In this document: positions 34,966 through 43,736 of the stretch, in pieces
Layout of the letters: every line of letters starts with the position of its first letter
How positions within the stretch are numbered: the first letter of the stretch is position 1
From: Clostridium collagenovorans DSM 3089
Lineage (GTDB): Bacteria; Bacillota; Clostridia; Clostridiales; Clostridiaceae
Length of the DNA stretch: 64,000 nucleotides
NCBI RefSeq assembly: GCF_900130005.1
Contig: NZ_FQXP01000005.1
Coordinates: 124,001 to 188,000 of the forward strand
Direction of reading: 5' to 3'
The notes under the pieces: model-generated
What the model saw: only the letters and a program-made list of their open reading frames with translations
Told to the model about the DNA's origin: nothing
Databases searched by the model: none
Translations under genes and position numbers: made by a program

Positions 34966-35321
34966 GCTCTACTAATTTATCTTCTAATACTTATTTTAAT
35001 CAAATTCTAATATATTAAACCTAAAGCTTTATCTTTAATAGCTTTTATTTAAACTATATATAAGATCATTAAATACCCATATTGTTATGTGTAAAATTTT
35101 AAAATAAACTCTTTGTAATTTTATTCTTTTACAAAGTTACTTAATCCTTCCTCCTTATTTTAATACAAAAGGCATTATAATTTCAATAAGTTATGTTTAA
35201 ATAATTATTATCTATTGATATTATTTATTATTTGTAGTATTATATATTCATACAAGGCAATATATTCACTTTCCTATGATGATAGTATTAAAAATGCTTT
35301 ATTTTTCACTTTTAGACAATA
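34966..35321. other. Intergenic region upstream of the glycosylase gene
   Basis: It contains an inverted repeat CTTTGTAA / TTACAAAG (35111-35136), possibly an operator or weak terminator, and A/T-rich promoter sequence. No ORF is supported. Confidence 0.4.
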
Positions 35322-35356
35322 AGAAATCAGCTTTGAACTCCTCAAAGCTGATTTCT
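35322..35356 (-). terminator. Terminator after gene 35390-36577
   Basis: AGAAATCAGCTTTGA pairs with TCAAAGCTGATTTCT around a 5-nt loop, flanked by A/T-rich arms that suit both directions. Confidence 0.85.
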
Positions 35357-35389
35357 ATTTTTATTATATAAAGTTTTTACTAAACTATT

Positions 35390-36577
35390 TTATATTAAAC
35401 TTATCAAACTATACATCAAGTTAGCAGCTATACCAGCAACTATTCCTCCTAAGAATTGAGTAGCTATTGCTTGCTTAACTAAATCTCTTTCTCCTATAGC
35501 TTCCATCATACCAACATGTACTGTTATAAATCCAGCATTACATATACCCATAGCAGTAAATACAGCTATATCCTTTGCAACAGCAGTTCCTGATGCTATC
35601 ATATCTTGAACTATACCTAATGAAGCACCAACAGAAGCTAATGAAGTTACTGGGAATGCTACTCCTGATGGATCAGTAAATCCAAACAATGGTTTTAATA
35701 TAAATGATAACTTTTCTCCTGCCCATGGGAAGAAACCAATACCTTCATATGCAGCACCTGTATAACCACCTACTGGAGCTGTTTTAGCTAACATCATTAT
35801 AAATGTACAAATTACAACAACCCCTGGAATAATTGTCATTGCTGTTTGTACTCCTGTTTTACCACCATCTAATAAAGCTTGAAGAGCTCTCTCTGAAGCA
35901 GATCCTTCTCTTACTTCTCTAAATTTTAATATATCATATCCTTCTGTATCTTCATCAATTGCATTTGCATCTGGTCCATAGACCTTTTTGCTACATCTTA
36001 ACATTAATCTAACACTTACAACTCCACCTATAATTGCACATATATTTCCAACTAGTACAGCCATACCTAAAGGCATATCTGAAGTAGATTGTGTAAGCAT
36101 AAATGTTGTAACTATAAGTCCCATACCAAATACTGTTCCTAAGTTAACTAAAGCAGGTACTTGATATCTTTTTAGGTATTTTAAAAAACCTTTATCTTGA
36201 GCTAATGGTACTATTGATGGGTTATCTGATAGATAAGTAGTAACTGCACCAACAGATACAACCCCCGGTAAATTAAATAAAGGTTTCATTAAAGGATAAA
36301 ATATTTTATTAAGTATTGCAGCAACCCCAAATTCTGATAGTAAAGATGTGATTGCACCAGCTATAACTATAACCGCCATCAAAAACCATATTGTGTTTAA
36401 TACTATGTCATGTCCCGTATTCATCATTGTCTTGAACATAAATGCCAATCCCATTTTCCAAGCCATTAATCCAAAGAACCCTATAATCACAACTAAAGCC
36501 ACATAAGACTCAGTGGTAATTATTTTTTTAAGTTTCTTTTCTTTTACCCCAGTACTAACTTTTACATTTTCAGCCAC
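35390..36577 (-). CDS. Nucleoside-gate-like (YjiH / CD0519-type) membrane protein
   Basis: The 395-aa protein has about nine transmembrane helices. The pattern FGVAAILNKIFYPLMKPLFN and TYLSDNPSIVPLAQDKGFLK resembles the nucleoside-recognition (Gate) domain membrane proteins of clostridia. The transported molecule is not known. The start is GTG after AAGGGGG. A perfect 10-bp inverted repeat (36613-36636) lies 35 bp upstream of the start. It is monocistronic with terminators on both sides. Confidence 0.72.
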   Translation of the reverse strand: MAENVKVSTGVKEKKLKKIITTESYVALVVIIGFFGLMAWKMGLAFMFKTMMNTGHDIVLNTIWFLMAVIVIAGAITSLLSEFGVAAILNKIFYPLMKPLFNLPGVVSVGAVTTYLSDNPSIVPLAQDKGFLKYLKRYQVPALVNLGTVFGMGLIVTTFMLTQSTSDMPLGMAVLVGNICAIIGGVVSVRLMLRCSKKVYGPDANAIDEDTEGYDILKFREVREGSASERALQALLDGGKTGVQTAMTIIPGVVVICTFIMMLAKTAPVGGYTGAAYEGIGFFPWAGEKLSFILKPLFGFTDPSGVAFPVTSLASVGASLGIVQDMIASGTAVAKDIAVFTAMGICNAGFITVHVGMMEAIGERDLVKQAIATQFLGGIVAGIAANLMYSLISLI

Positions 36578-36612
36578 AATAAATCCCCCTTAAAATTTAA
36601 ATTATACCAATA

Positions 36613-36636
36613 TTAAGATTAAGCGATTAATCTTAA
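36613..36636 (-). promoter_or_regulatory. Perfect 10-bp inverted repeat upstream of 36577
   Basis: TTAAGATTAA and its complement TTAATCTTAA flank GCGA. The position just upstream of the start codon suggests an operator or 5'-UTR hairpin. No known regulator consensus fits with certainty. Confidence 0.45.
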
Positions 36637-36910
36637 CATAGAATACCGTTTTAAATAAAAAATTCTTCTCCCCATAAAACTTCATAATTATCAAAACATA
36701 TTCATTTATCCACATTCTAACATCGCTATAATATTTTTTCAATATGTCTCTTAAAATTTTGTGCATTAATTTTAAATTTTCTTAATATTCTTTTAATTAT
36801 TTTACTATTTATTTATATTTTAGATATTTTTTCCACCAATATATATTATGGTATTTTCTTATAAAATATTTATGATAAATAGTATTTAAATAAAAATTTT
36901 TTTAAATAAA
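36637..36910. other. A/T-rich spacer between gene 36577 and the nfnB terminator
   Basis: No ORF, repeat or structured RNA is recognised. It should contain the promoter of the gate-like membrane protein gene. Confidence 0.35.
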
Positions 36911-36943
36911 AAAATTCCAGAGTGGCACATTACTCTGGAATTT
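36911..36943 (-). terminator. nfn operon terminator
   Basis: AAATTCCAGAGT pairs with ACTCTGGAATTT. On the minus strand the stem runs into TTTTTTTATTT. Confidence 0.85.
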
Positions 36944-37005
36944 AATGATTTAGGACTTTTTACATGCGAATTTTAAATTCGTATATATTAACTTATAAAA
37001 ATAAG

Positions 37006-38394
37006 TTATTTACTTAAGAACTCATCTATAGCTGCAGCTGCATTTTTACCTGCACCCATAGCTAAAATAACTGTTGCCGCACCTGTTACAGCGTCTCCAC
37101 CAGCATAAACTCTTTCTTTTGAAGTTAAACCAGTTTCTTCTTCAGCAACGATACATTTTCTCTTATTGATATCTAATCCCTTTGTTGTAGCTGGGATTAA
37201 TGGGTTTGGAGATGTTCCTAAAGACATTATTACAGTGTCTACATCAAGGATAAATTCAGAACCTTCAATAACTGTTGGTCTTCTTCTTCCTGATTCATCA
37301 GGTTCTCCTAATTCCATTCTTACACACTTCATACCGCAAACATTACCTTTTTCATCTGCGATGATTTCAGTTGGGTTAACTAATAAATCTAAAATTACTC
37401 CCTCTTCTTTTGCGTGGTGAACTTCTTCAATTCTTGCTGGAAGTTCTGATTCTGATCTTCTATAAACTATATGAGCTTCGTCAGCACCTAATCTTAATGC
37501 AGTTCTTACAGCGTCCATAGCAACGTTTCCGCCACCAACTACTGCAACTTTGTTACCAACTCTAATTGGTGTGCTATGATCGTCTTTGAAAGCTTTCATT
37601 AAGTTTGTTCTTGTTAAGTATTCGTTAGCTGAGAATACTCCATTGAAGTTTTCTCCTGGAATACCCATGAATTTAGGAAGACCTGCACCTGAACCTACGA
37701 ATACAGCATCAAATCCTTCTTCTTCTAATAATTGATCTATTGTAACTGTTCTACCAACAACTACATTAGTTTCTATTTTAACGCCTAATTTCTTAACGTT
37801 TTCAACTTCATGTTTAACAACAGTATCTTTTGGTAATCTGAATTCTGGAATACCGTAAACTAAAACTCCGCCAGCTTCATGTAAAGCTTCGAATATAGTT
37901 ACATCGTATCCTCTCTTAGCTAAGTCACCAGCACAAGTTAATCCTGCAGGACCACTTCCTATAACTGCAACTTTCTTACCTTTGCTTTCTTCTTTAGCAG
38001 ATAAGTCAACGTTATTTTCTCTTGACCAGTCTGCTACAAATCTTTCTAATTTTCCTATAGCAACAGCTTCACCTTTGTTCCCAAGTACACATTTGCTTTC
38101 ACATTGTAATTCTTGAGGACATACTCTACCACATACTGCTGGTAATGCACTGTATTTTGCTACTGATTTTGCAGCTTCTGCAAATTCTTTATTTTTTACG
38201 TGTTGTATAAATTCTGGAATATTTATTGAAACCGGACACATACTTACACATAAAGGTTTTTTACAATTTAAACATCTTGAAGCTTCTGCTACTGCTTCTT
38301 CTTCAGTATAGCCTAAACAAACCTCTTTAAAGTTTCTAGCTCTTTCTTTTGCGTCTTGCTCACTAATTGGTACTCTTACTAAATTTAATGCCAT
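37006..38394 (-). CDS. nfnB: NfnB-type NADPH-binding FAD/Fe-S oxidoreductase (often annotated glutamate synthase small subunit, GltA)
   Basis: The 462-aa protein has an N-terminal domain with two [4Fe-4S] cysteine groups (CLNCKKPLCVSMCPV and CGRVCPQELQCESKC). FAD (VIGSGPAGLTCAGDLAKRGY) and NAD(P)H (VAVVGGGNVAMDAVRTALRL) Rossmann motifs follow. This is shared with the glutamate synthase beta subunit, but here the partner gene encodes the ferredoxin-reductase-like NfnA subunit. The pair fits the electron-bifurcating NADH-dependent reduced-ferredoxin:NADP oxidoreductase. The ATG overlaps the NfnA stop (TAATG), so translation is coupled. Confidence 0.88.
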   Translation of the reverse strand: MALNLVRVPISEQDAKERARNFKEVCLGYTEEEAVAEASRCLNCKKPLCVSMCPVSINIPEFIQHVKNKEFAEAAKSVAKYSALPAVCGRVCPQELQCESKCVLGNKGEAVAIGKLERFVADWSRENNVDLSAKEESKGKKVAVIGSGPAGLTCAGDLAKRGYDVTIFEALHEAGGVLVYGIPEFRLPKDTVVKHEVENVKKLGVKIETNVVVGRTVTIDQLLEEEGFDAVFVGSGAGLPKFMGIPGENFNGVFSANEYLTRTNLMKAFKDDHSTPIRVGNKVAVVGGGNVAMDAVRTALRLGADEAHIVYRRSESELPARIEEVHHAKEEGVILDLLVNPTEIIADEKGNVCGMKCVRMELGEPDESGRRRPTVIEGSEFILDVDTVIMSLGTSPNPLIPATTKGLDINKRKCIVAEEETGLTSKERVYAGGDAVTGAATVILAMGAGKNAAAAIDEFLSK

Positions 38395-39245
38395 TATTTT
38401 GTACCCCCTAATTTACACTCTTTATCTATTTCTTCAGTTTTATACATGCCTGATCTTCTCATTGCTTCATCAAAGTTAACTTTATGTCCATCAAATTCTG
38501 GTCCGTCAACACAAGCAAATCTAGTTTCACCATCAACAGTTACTCTACAAGCACCACACATACCTGTACCGTCAACCATTATAGGGTTTAAACTAACAAT
38601 TGTATTTATTCCTAATTTTTCAGTAGTTTTGCAAACGAATTTCATCATGATCATTGGTCCTATTGCAACTACTAAATCATATTTTTTACCTTGATTTAAT
38701 ACTAATTCTTCAATTAAGTTTGTAACTAAACCTTTGAATCCATAAGATCCATCATCTGTAGCTACATAAGTAGTTCCTGAAACAGCCTTCATTTCTTCTT
38801 CTAAAATAACTAATTCTTTAGTCTTAGCACCGATTATAACGTCTGCTTCTATGCCGTGTTCATGTAACCATTTAACTTGTGGATATACAGGTGCTGTACC
38901 AACTCCACCAGCTACAAATAGCATTTTTTTATTTTTAACTTCTTCTATGTTCTCATGAACGAATTCTGATGGTTGTCCTAATGGACCAACGAAATCTGCA
39001 AAGTAATCGCCTACTTCATATTTCATCATTTCTTTAGTAGAACATCCTAGTGCTTGTACAACTATTGTAATAGTACCTCTTTCTAAATCATAATCACAAA
39101 TAGTTAATGGAAGTCTTTCACCCTTCTCATCCATTTTAACTATGATAAATTGTCCTGGTAAAGCTGATTTTGCTACTCTTGGAGCCTCAATATCCATTAG
39201 AAATATTTGAGGAGCTAGTTGTTTCTTTTCAACAATTTTGTACAT
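38394..39245 (-). CDS. nfnA: NfnA-type ferredoxin-NADP reductase-like subunit
   Basis: A 283-aa protein from MYKIVEKKQL, chosen because GGAGG lies 7 bases upstream; a longer frame exists without a ribosome binding site. It has an FAD domain (PLTICDYD), an NAD-binding motif (FVAGGVGTAPVYPQVKWL) and a C-terminal [2Fe-2S] site with cysteines in GTGMCGACRVTVDG and RFACVDGPEFDGH. This fits NfnA/GltA-like subunits, related to dihydroorotate dehydrogenase PyrK. With NfnB it links NADH, reduced ferredoxin and NADPH pools. Upstream lie a promoter and a tandem glycine riboswitch; rex is the next gene. Confidence 0.88.
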   Translation of the reverse strand: MYKIVEKKQLAPQIFLMDIEAPRVAKSALPGQFIIVKMDEKGERLPLTICDYDLERGTITIVVQALGCSTKEMMKYEVGDYFADFVGPLGQPSEFVHENIEEVKNKKMLFVAGGVGTAPVYPQVKWLHEHGIEADVIIGAKTKELVILEEEMKAVSGTTYVATDDGSYGFKGLVTNLIEELVLNQGKKYDLVVAIGPMIMMKFVCKTTEKLGINTIVSLNPIMVDGTGMCGACRVTVDGETRFACVDGPEFDGHKVNFDEAMRRSGMYKTEEIDKECKLGGTK

Positions 39246-39348
39246 TTTAATTCCTCCATACCTACTATTTAAATTTTTTAATTTAATTAACATATATTTA
39301 TTTAAAACTTAATATAAGAATTATATTATTTTTATATTTTTACACTGC

Positions 39349-39401
39349 AAAGGACAGGGAATAGATAGACTTAGTTTTATGCTATCTATTCCCTGTCCTT
39401 T
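39349..39401 (-). promoter_or_regulatory. nfnA: Expression-platform hairpin of the glycine riboswitch
   Basis: A perfect 20-bp stem (arms 39349-39368 and 39382-39401) with a 13-nt loop. Its 5' arm on the minus strand contains the GGACAGGG that also forms the 3' side of P1 of aptamer 2, so hairpin and ligand-bound aptamer exclude each other. Only three U follow, so it is not a textbook terminator. Confidence 0.75.
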
Positions 39402-39603
39402 TATCTGAAAGTTTCCTTAATATGTAATACCACTTACACCTTAAGTTTCTCCGTCGATGTTCATAGTTAAATGAATCTCTCCAGGGATGTGTCTAAATGT
39501 TGTACATAACCTGAAAGCTTCTGATATAAGCCATAGCATAACCTACTCATTTCTTCTCCGGTTATTAATCACTCGATTAATATCTCCAATCATTCTTCAT
39601 CCA
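39391..39603 (-). promoter_or_regulatory. nfnA: Tandem glycine riboswitch
   Basis: On the minus strand aptamer 2 (39486-39391) reads CCCTGGAGAGATTC, GACGGAGAAACTT, AAACTTTCAGATAAAAGGAC and AGGG. This is the glycine-aptamer pattern GGAGAG ... CGAAGGAG ... CTCTCAGG-AAAAGGACAG. Aptamer 1 (about 39603-39488) reads GGAGATATTAATC, ACCGGAGAAGAAAT and AGCTTTCAGG. GGATG/CATCC closes aptamer 1. Two aptamers in series with a short linker are the usual architecture. The next gene downstream is nfnA, 104 nt away. Confidence 0.88.
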
Positions 39604-39663
39604 CACAATATTGCGTTATATATAAATAATCAATTGTTAAAAGCTTATCTATATCTGTATATG

Positions 39664-39692
39664 ATTTTATAATTTTATAATACTTTAGTCAA
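39664..39692 (-). promoter_or_regulatory. nfnA: Promoter of the riboswitch-nfnAB transcript
   Basis: On the minus strand -35 TTGACT (39692-39687) and -10 TAAAAT (39669-39664) are separated by exactly 17 bp. It lies about 60 bp upstream of aptamer 1, so riboswitch and nfnAB share a transcript. Confidence 0.7.
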
Positions 39693-39729
39693 GTGTAAAT
39701 TGTTTTAATTTTTCAACTAATAAGCAAAC

Positions 39730-39756
39730 TTCATAAATATTGTGAATATTTATGAA
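39730..39756. repeat. 27-bp palindrome between rex and the nfn promoter
   Basis: TTCATAAATATT and its complement AATATTTATGAA flank GTG. It is perfectly symmetric and sits 38 bp upstream of the nfn -35 box. It may be an operator; it resembles no consensus exactly and differs from the usual Rex site. Confidence 0.45.
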
Positions 39757-39804
39757 AATCCTCTCTGTTTTAAGATGCTTATGGAATATTTATTCACGTC
39801 GATA

Positions 39805-39830
39805 AGGGTAGCTGATTTATAAGCTACCCT
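39805..39830 (-). terminator. rex: Hairpin after rex
   Basis: AGGGTAGCT pairs with AGCTACCCT around 8 nt, just after the rex stop. The U-run is weak, so termination efficiency is uncertain. Confidence 0.6.
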
Positions 39831-39835
39831 ACTAT

Positions 39836-40504
39836 CTATTCTTCTTTATCTATTATTGATTTATTCTTATAATTTGTCGAATCATTCAATAAGCAACTAA
39901 GTGTAAGTAAACTTTCACTTAAATGAACATTTTCCACTATTACATCAGCAGGTACTTCTAAGTCAACTGGTGCAAAGTTCCATATTCCTCTTACATCATT
40001 AGCTGTAAGAACATCACAAATAGATTGCGCACTTTCCTTAGTTACACAAATTATTCCTATGTCTATACTATTGTCTTTTAAATATTCACTTAGGAAATCA
40101 ATATCCTGTATTTCTATATCTCTTATTCTAAGACCTATTAACTTTGGATTTCTATCAAATATTCCACATATTCTAAAGCCTATCTTTTCAAAATACAAAT
40201 AATTAGCAACTGCTTGCCCTATATTTCCTGAGCCTATAAGGACCATTTTATATTCTTCTGTTAAGCCTAGTATATTTCCTATTTGTTCATATAAATCTTT
40301 TATGTTGTAGCCATAACCCTGTTGACCAAAATCACCAAAACAGTTAAGATCTTGCCTTATTTGAGATGCTGTAAACCCAATTTGCTCACTTAATTCTTTT
40401 GAAGAAATTCTTGCAACTCCACTTTTTAATAGTTCTCTTAAATATCTATAGTATTTAGGTAATCTCTTTATAACCGCCATAGATATATTCTTTTTTCGAT
40501 CCAT
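39836..40504 (-). CDS. rex: Redox-sensing transcriptional repressor Rex
   Basis: The 222-aa protein has a winged helix at residues 1-80 (AVIKRLPKYYRYLRELLKSG, SSKELSEQIGFTASQIRQDL, FGDFGQQGYGYNI) and a Rossmann NADH-binding domain (VLIGSGNIGQAVANYLYF). Rex senses the NADH/NAD ratio and represses fermentation and hydrogen genes. It is monocistronic with a good promoter (40597-40625). The neighbouring nfnAB genes balance the same cofactor pools, but no classical Rex operator was found in front of them. Confidence 0.97.
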   Translation of the reverse strand: MDRKKNISMAVIKRLPKYYRYLRELLKSGVARISSKELSEQIGFTASQIRQDLNCFGDFGQQGYGYNIKDLYEQIGNILGLTEEYKMVLIGSGNIGQAVANYLYFEKIGFRICGIFDRNPKLIGLRIRDIEIQDIDFLSEYLKDNSIDIGIICVTKESAQSICDVLTANDVRGIWNFAPVDLEVPADVIVENVHLSESLLTLSCLLNDSTNYKNKSIIDKEE

Positions 40505-40551
40505 AATTACACCCCCTTAGGTTGTGTCCTTTAGCCATAAATTAAAACTTT

Positions 40552-40625
40552 TGACTTTAATAAAGTCATTTATTCCGTAACTTTTATCATGATTATATGA
40601 TATTATTAGCAAATATATATGTCAA
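40552..40625 (-). promoter_or_regulatory. rex: rex promoter and leader palindrome
   Basis: On the minus strand -35 TTGACA (40625-40620) and -10 TATCAT (40602-40597) have a 17-bp spacer. A perfect palindrome TGACTTTA-A-TAAAGTCA (40552-40568) lies downstream, in the leader, 48 bp before the start codon. It could bind a repressor or form a hairpin. Confidence 0.6.
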
Positions 40626-41102
40626 GATGTTATTTTTTTAACTATCATTTTTTTTTATTTTTCTTGTATTTTTCATTGTAATGAATATGCTTTTTTAGGT
40701 TATATAACTGTATACATTACCATTTGAATTATGTTTAAGCATTTATTGACACATTTCTTTTTTTAAAAAAATTAAAATTTTCATAATATTTTTTCATTTT
40801 CCTAAAATACACTTGTATTTTTTATTATATTTTTATCAAAGAACTAATTGCTTTCTTCTTTGTACTTAAAGTACATTTTGAACTTTAACCCCCACTTAAA
40901 ATTCACTTTTTATATTTAAGTAATATTTCTTATTCTCTACTTTCTACCTTTTCAGTTCTTATTCTCAATATAAATCCTATTTAAATCCTTCCTTACTTTT
41001 ACTTATTAATGTAGATTTATACACATTATCTTTAATTTGTTATATAATTTTCTCTTTACTACTGATATAATTAGTAAAAATGGGGATTAAGGGGGAAATC
41101 TA
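40626..41102. other. Intergenic region between rex and 41103
   Basis: About 480 very A/T-rich bases between divergent genes. It must carry the promoter of gene 41103. I see no RNA element or small ORF with a ribosome binding site. Confidence 0.45.
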
Positions 41103-41582
41103 ATGATTAATGATACTCTATTAACAAGAATTAATGAATCTATGCCTTTGCAAATCAACGAAATCTCTGCAAGTTATGATGAGGATAAAGTAGGAGAATT
41201 CTTTTCTAAGACTCTTCTACCAGGGCTTAAATTTAAAATAAGAGAAGCTAATATACCAGCTCAAATACTGAAGTCTTGGAACTATTACTTATTAAAGTTA
41301 TATGCTTTAAGTCCAGAAGCTACTGCCTACTGTATAAAGGATATGAAAAATCATTTTCATAACTTAATAGAAAATGAAGCAAAAGTAAAAAGTCTTGGTG
41401 ATGGTTGCTCTAAAAATGTGATTTTAACACCAGAGTTTTGTACAGTATGGTTTAAAACTAGTATTTTAGTGCTTTTGAATAACTTATTACAGGATGAAGA
41501 TTATGCTAAGGAAGTTGCTATATATTTAGAGGATAACTATTTTAACTTAAACAATGAATTAAGAGTTTTTTTCTTTAAATAA
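41103..41582 (+). CDS. Hypothetical protein
   Basis: A 159-aa soluble, mostly helical protein that I do not recognise. It has no signal peptide, membrane segment or cysteine cluster. Segments such as QILKSWNYYLLKLYALSPEA and CTVWFKTSILVLLNNLLQ are amphipathic. The start follows AAGGGGG, and a clear terminator follows the gene, so it is a real monocistronic gene. No function can be given. Confidence 0.65.
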   Translation: MINDTLLTRINESMPLQINEISASYDEDKVGEFFSKTLLPGLKFKIREANIPAQILKSWNYYLLKLYALSPEATAYCIKDMKNHFHNLIENEAKVKSLGDGCSKNVILTPEFCTVWFKTSILVLLNNLLQDEDYAKEVAIYLEDNYFNLNNELRVFFFK

Positions 41583-41604
41583 TTATTCATTGAATTATTT
41601 TCTT

Positions 41605-41640
41605 AGAGAGATGAAATATTTTATTTCATCTCTCTTTTTA
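41605..41640 (+). terminator. Terminator after gene 41103-41582
   Basis: AGAGAGATGAAAT pairs with ATTTCATCTCTCT (41623-41635), and TTTTTA follows. Confidence 0.9.
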
Positions 41641-41811
41641 ATTAATTTTTTATTATTTATTTTCCTTTTCTTCAATATAGGGTAAAATATTTCATATATG
41701 CCTTTTTATATTTTTTTGAACTTGAAAAATACTTTAACTGAAATGTTAATTTAGATATAAACTTCTTATTACTTTCATTATATAAATGAATTAAAGGTGG
41801 TGCATAAAATT

Positions 41812-43725
41812 ATGACTGTTTTAAGTTGTAAGGATATAAACAAAAGCTATGGTATTGATGTAGTATTAAATAAAGTTACTTTTAGTATTAATGATGGTGA
41901 AAAAGTTGGGTTTGTTGGTGCTAATGGCGCAGGTAAATCTACTCTTTTTAAAATATTAACTGGTGAACTTACTCATGATAGTGGTGAACTTTACTTTGAA
42001 AAAGGTAAAAAAGTAGGTTATTTATCTCAGCATCTTTCTTTAGGAGATGCAACTATATACGAAGAACTACTTTCTGTTTTCTCAGAGCTTCTAAACTTAG
42101 AAAAAAAGATGGTAGATTTAGAAATAAAAATGAAAGAACCCTATGATGAAAGTAAAGAAGATTATCATAATAAAGTAATAAAGGATTATACAACTGCTTG
42201 TGACATGTATGAAATGAAGGGTGGATACACTTACAAAGGTGAAATTTCACGTGTATTAAAGGGCTTAGGTTTTACAGAATCTGATTTTGATAAGACTATT
42301 TCTATTTTAAGTGGTGGTCAAAAAACTAGGGTTGCTCTATGTAAATTGTTATTGACTCACCCTGATATTTTACTTATGGATGAGCCTACTAACCACTTGG
42401 ATTTAAATGCTATAGAATGGTTAGAGGAATATCTTAAGTCCTATAAAGGTACAGTTATTGTAATTTCCCATGATAGATTCTTTTTAGATGCAATTACTGA
42501 TAAAACTATAGAGCTATTAAATGGTGTTGTATACATATACAATGGTAACTATACAAAGTTTATAGATTTAAAAAAGAAAAATATTGAACTTCTTCAAAAA
42601 TCTTATGACCTTCAACAAGCTGAAATAAAAAGACAAGAAGAAATAATAAAAAAATATAAATCTTTCAACCGAGAGAAAAGCATTAAAGCTGCTGAAAGTA
42701 GACAAAAGGCATTAGATAAAATAGAAAGAATTGAAGCCCCTACTATAGAAAAAGAAATAACTCACTTTAACTTCACTCCTGAAATAAAAAGTGGTAATGA
42801 TGTTCTTCATATAGAAAACCTAAGTAAAAGCTATGGTGAAAAACTTTTATTTTCTAACCTAGATATGGATATAAAGCGTGAAAATAAAATAGCTATAATA
42901 GGTGAAAATGGTAGAGGTAAAACAACTTTATTCAAAATAATAATGGATAATATTAAAGCTGACTCAGGCATTAAAGTTTTAGGTAAAAATGTGGATATTG
43001 CTTATTATGACCAAGAGCAATCTAATCTTAATCCTGAAAAAACAGTTTTAGATGAAGTTTGGGATGATTTCCCAGAATTAACTGTAACTAAAGCTAGAAG
43101 TGCACTTGCAGCATTCTTATTTCAAGGTGATGAAGTTTTTAAAACTATCTCTTCTTTAAGTGGAGGAGAAAAATGTAGAATTAACCTTTTAAAATTAATG
43201 CTTTCTAATAGTAACTTCTTACTTCTAGACGAACCTACAAACCACTTAGATATTATGTCTCGTGAAGCTCTAGAGGATGCTCTTTTAGGATATGAAGGAA
43301 CAGTTTTAGTAATATCTCACGATAGATACTTCTTAAATAAAATTATAACTAGAATATTTGAATTAAATATTGATGGAATAAAAGAATATTTAGGGAATTA
43401 TTCTTACTATGTAGAAAAGAAAAATAATCCTACTAGATTTCAAACTATTGATGAGGTAACTGATGGGAAAACCAAAACTCAAATTCAGCAAGAGAAAAAG
43501 AAAAAGCGCGAGATTGAGAAAGAAGAAAAGCAAAAAAAATTAAGACTTAAATCTATAGAAAAGGAAATAGCGGATACTGAAGAGGAGCTAGAAAATCTTC
43601 AAGCTCAACTATGTCTTGAAGAAGTTTACTCAAATCCAACTAAAACCTTAGAAGTAAATACTCTATTATCTTCTACTAATGAAAAATTATCTTCTTTGTA
43701 TGAAGAATGGGAAGAACTAGTTTAA
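41812..43725 (+). CDS. ABC-F family ATPase (YdiF/Uup-like)
   Basis: The 637-aa protein has two ABC domains in tandem and no membrane part. Walker A motifs are GANGAGKSTLFK and GENGRGKTTLFK. Signatures are LSGGQKTRVALCKLLL and LSGGEKCRINLLKLML, and the Walker B sites LLMDEPTNHLD and LLLDEPTNHLD follow. The linker (about 240-320) is the P-site interaction motif, and a C-terminal coiled coil (about 560-637) is Lys/Glu rich. ABC-F proteins act on the ribosome; antibiotic protection versus housekeeping translation cannot be decided here, but the C-terminal coiled coil favours the YdiF/Uup type. ATG 41812 is chosen because the upstream GTG at 41797 lies inside the ribosome binding site AAAGGTGG. 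Confidence 0.93.
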   Translation: MTVLSCKDINKSYGIDVVLNKVTFSINDGEKVGFVGANGAGKSTLFKILTGELTHDSGELYFEKGKKVGYLSQHLSLGDATIYEELLSVFSELLNLEKKMVDLEIKMKEPYDESKEDYHNKVIKDYTTACDMYEMKGGYTYKGEISRVLKGLGFTESDFDKTISILSGGQKTRVALCKLLLTHPDILLMDEPTNHLDLNAIEWLEEYLKSYKGTVIVISHDRFFLDAITDKTIELLNGVVYIYNGNYTKFIDLKKKNIELLQKSYDLQQAEIKRQEEIIKKYKSFNREKSIKAAESRQKALDKIERIEAPTIEKEITHFNFTPEIKSGNDVLHIENLSKSYGEKLLFSNLDMDIKRENKIAIIGENGRGKTTLFKIIMDNIKADSGIKVLGKNVDIAYYDQEQSNLNPEKTVLDEVWDDFPELTVTKARSALAAFLFQGDEVFKTISSLSGGEKCRINLLKLMLSNSNFLLLDEPTNHLDIMSREALEDALLGYEGTVLVISHDRYFLNKIITRIFELNIDGIKEYLGNYSYYVEKKNNPTRFQTIDEVTDGKTKTQIQQEKKKKREIEKEEKQKKLRLKSIEKEIADTEEELENLQAQLCLEEVYSNPTKTLEVNTLLSSTNEKLSSLYEEWEELV

Positions 43726-43736
43726 ATTTATAAATA

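Noticed and set aside
37006..39245. Glutamate synthase as the function of the pair
   Set aside because: The large amidotransferase/synthase subunit is absent and the partner is a ferredoxin-reductase-like [2Fe-2S] protein, which fits NfnAB.
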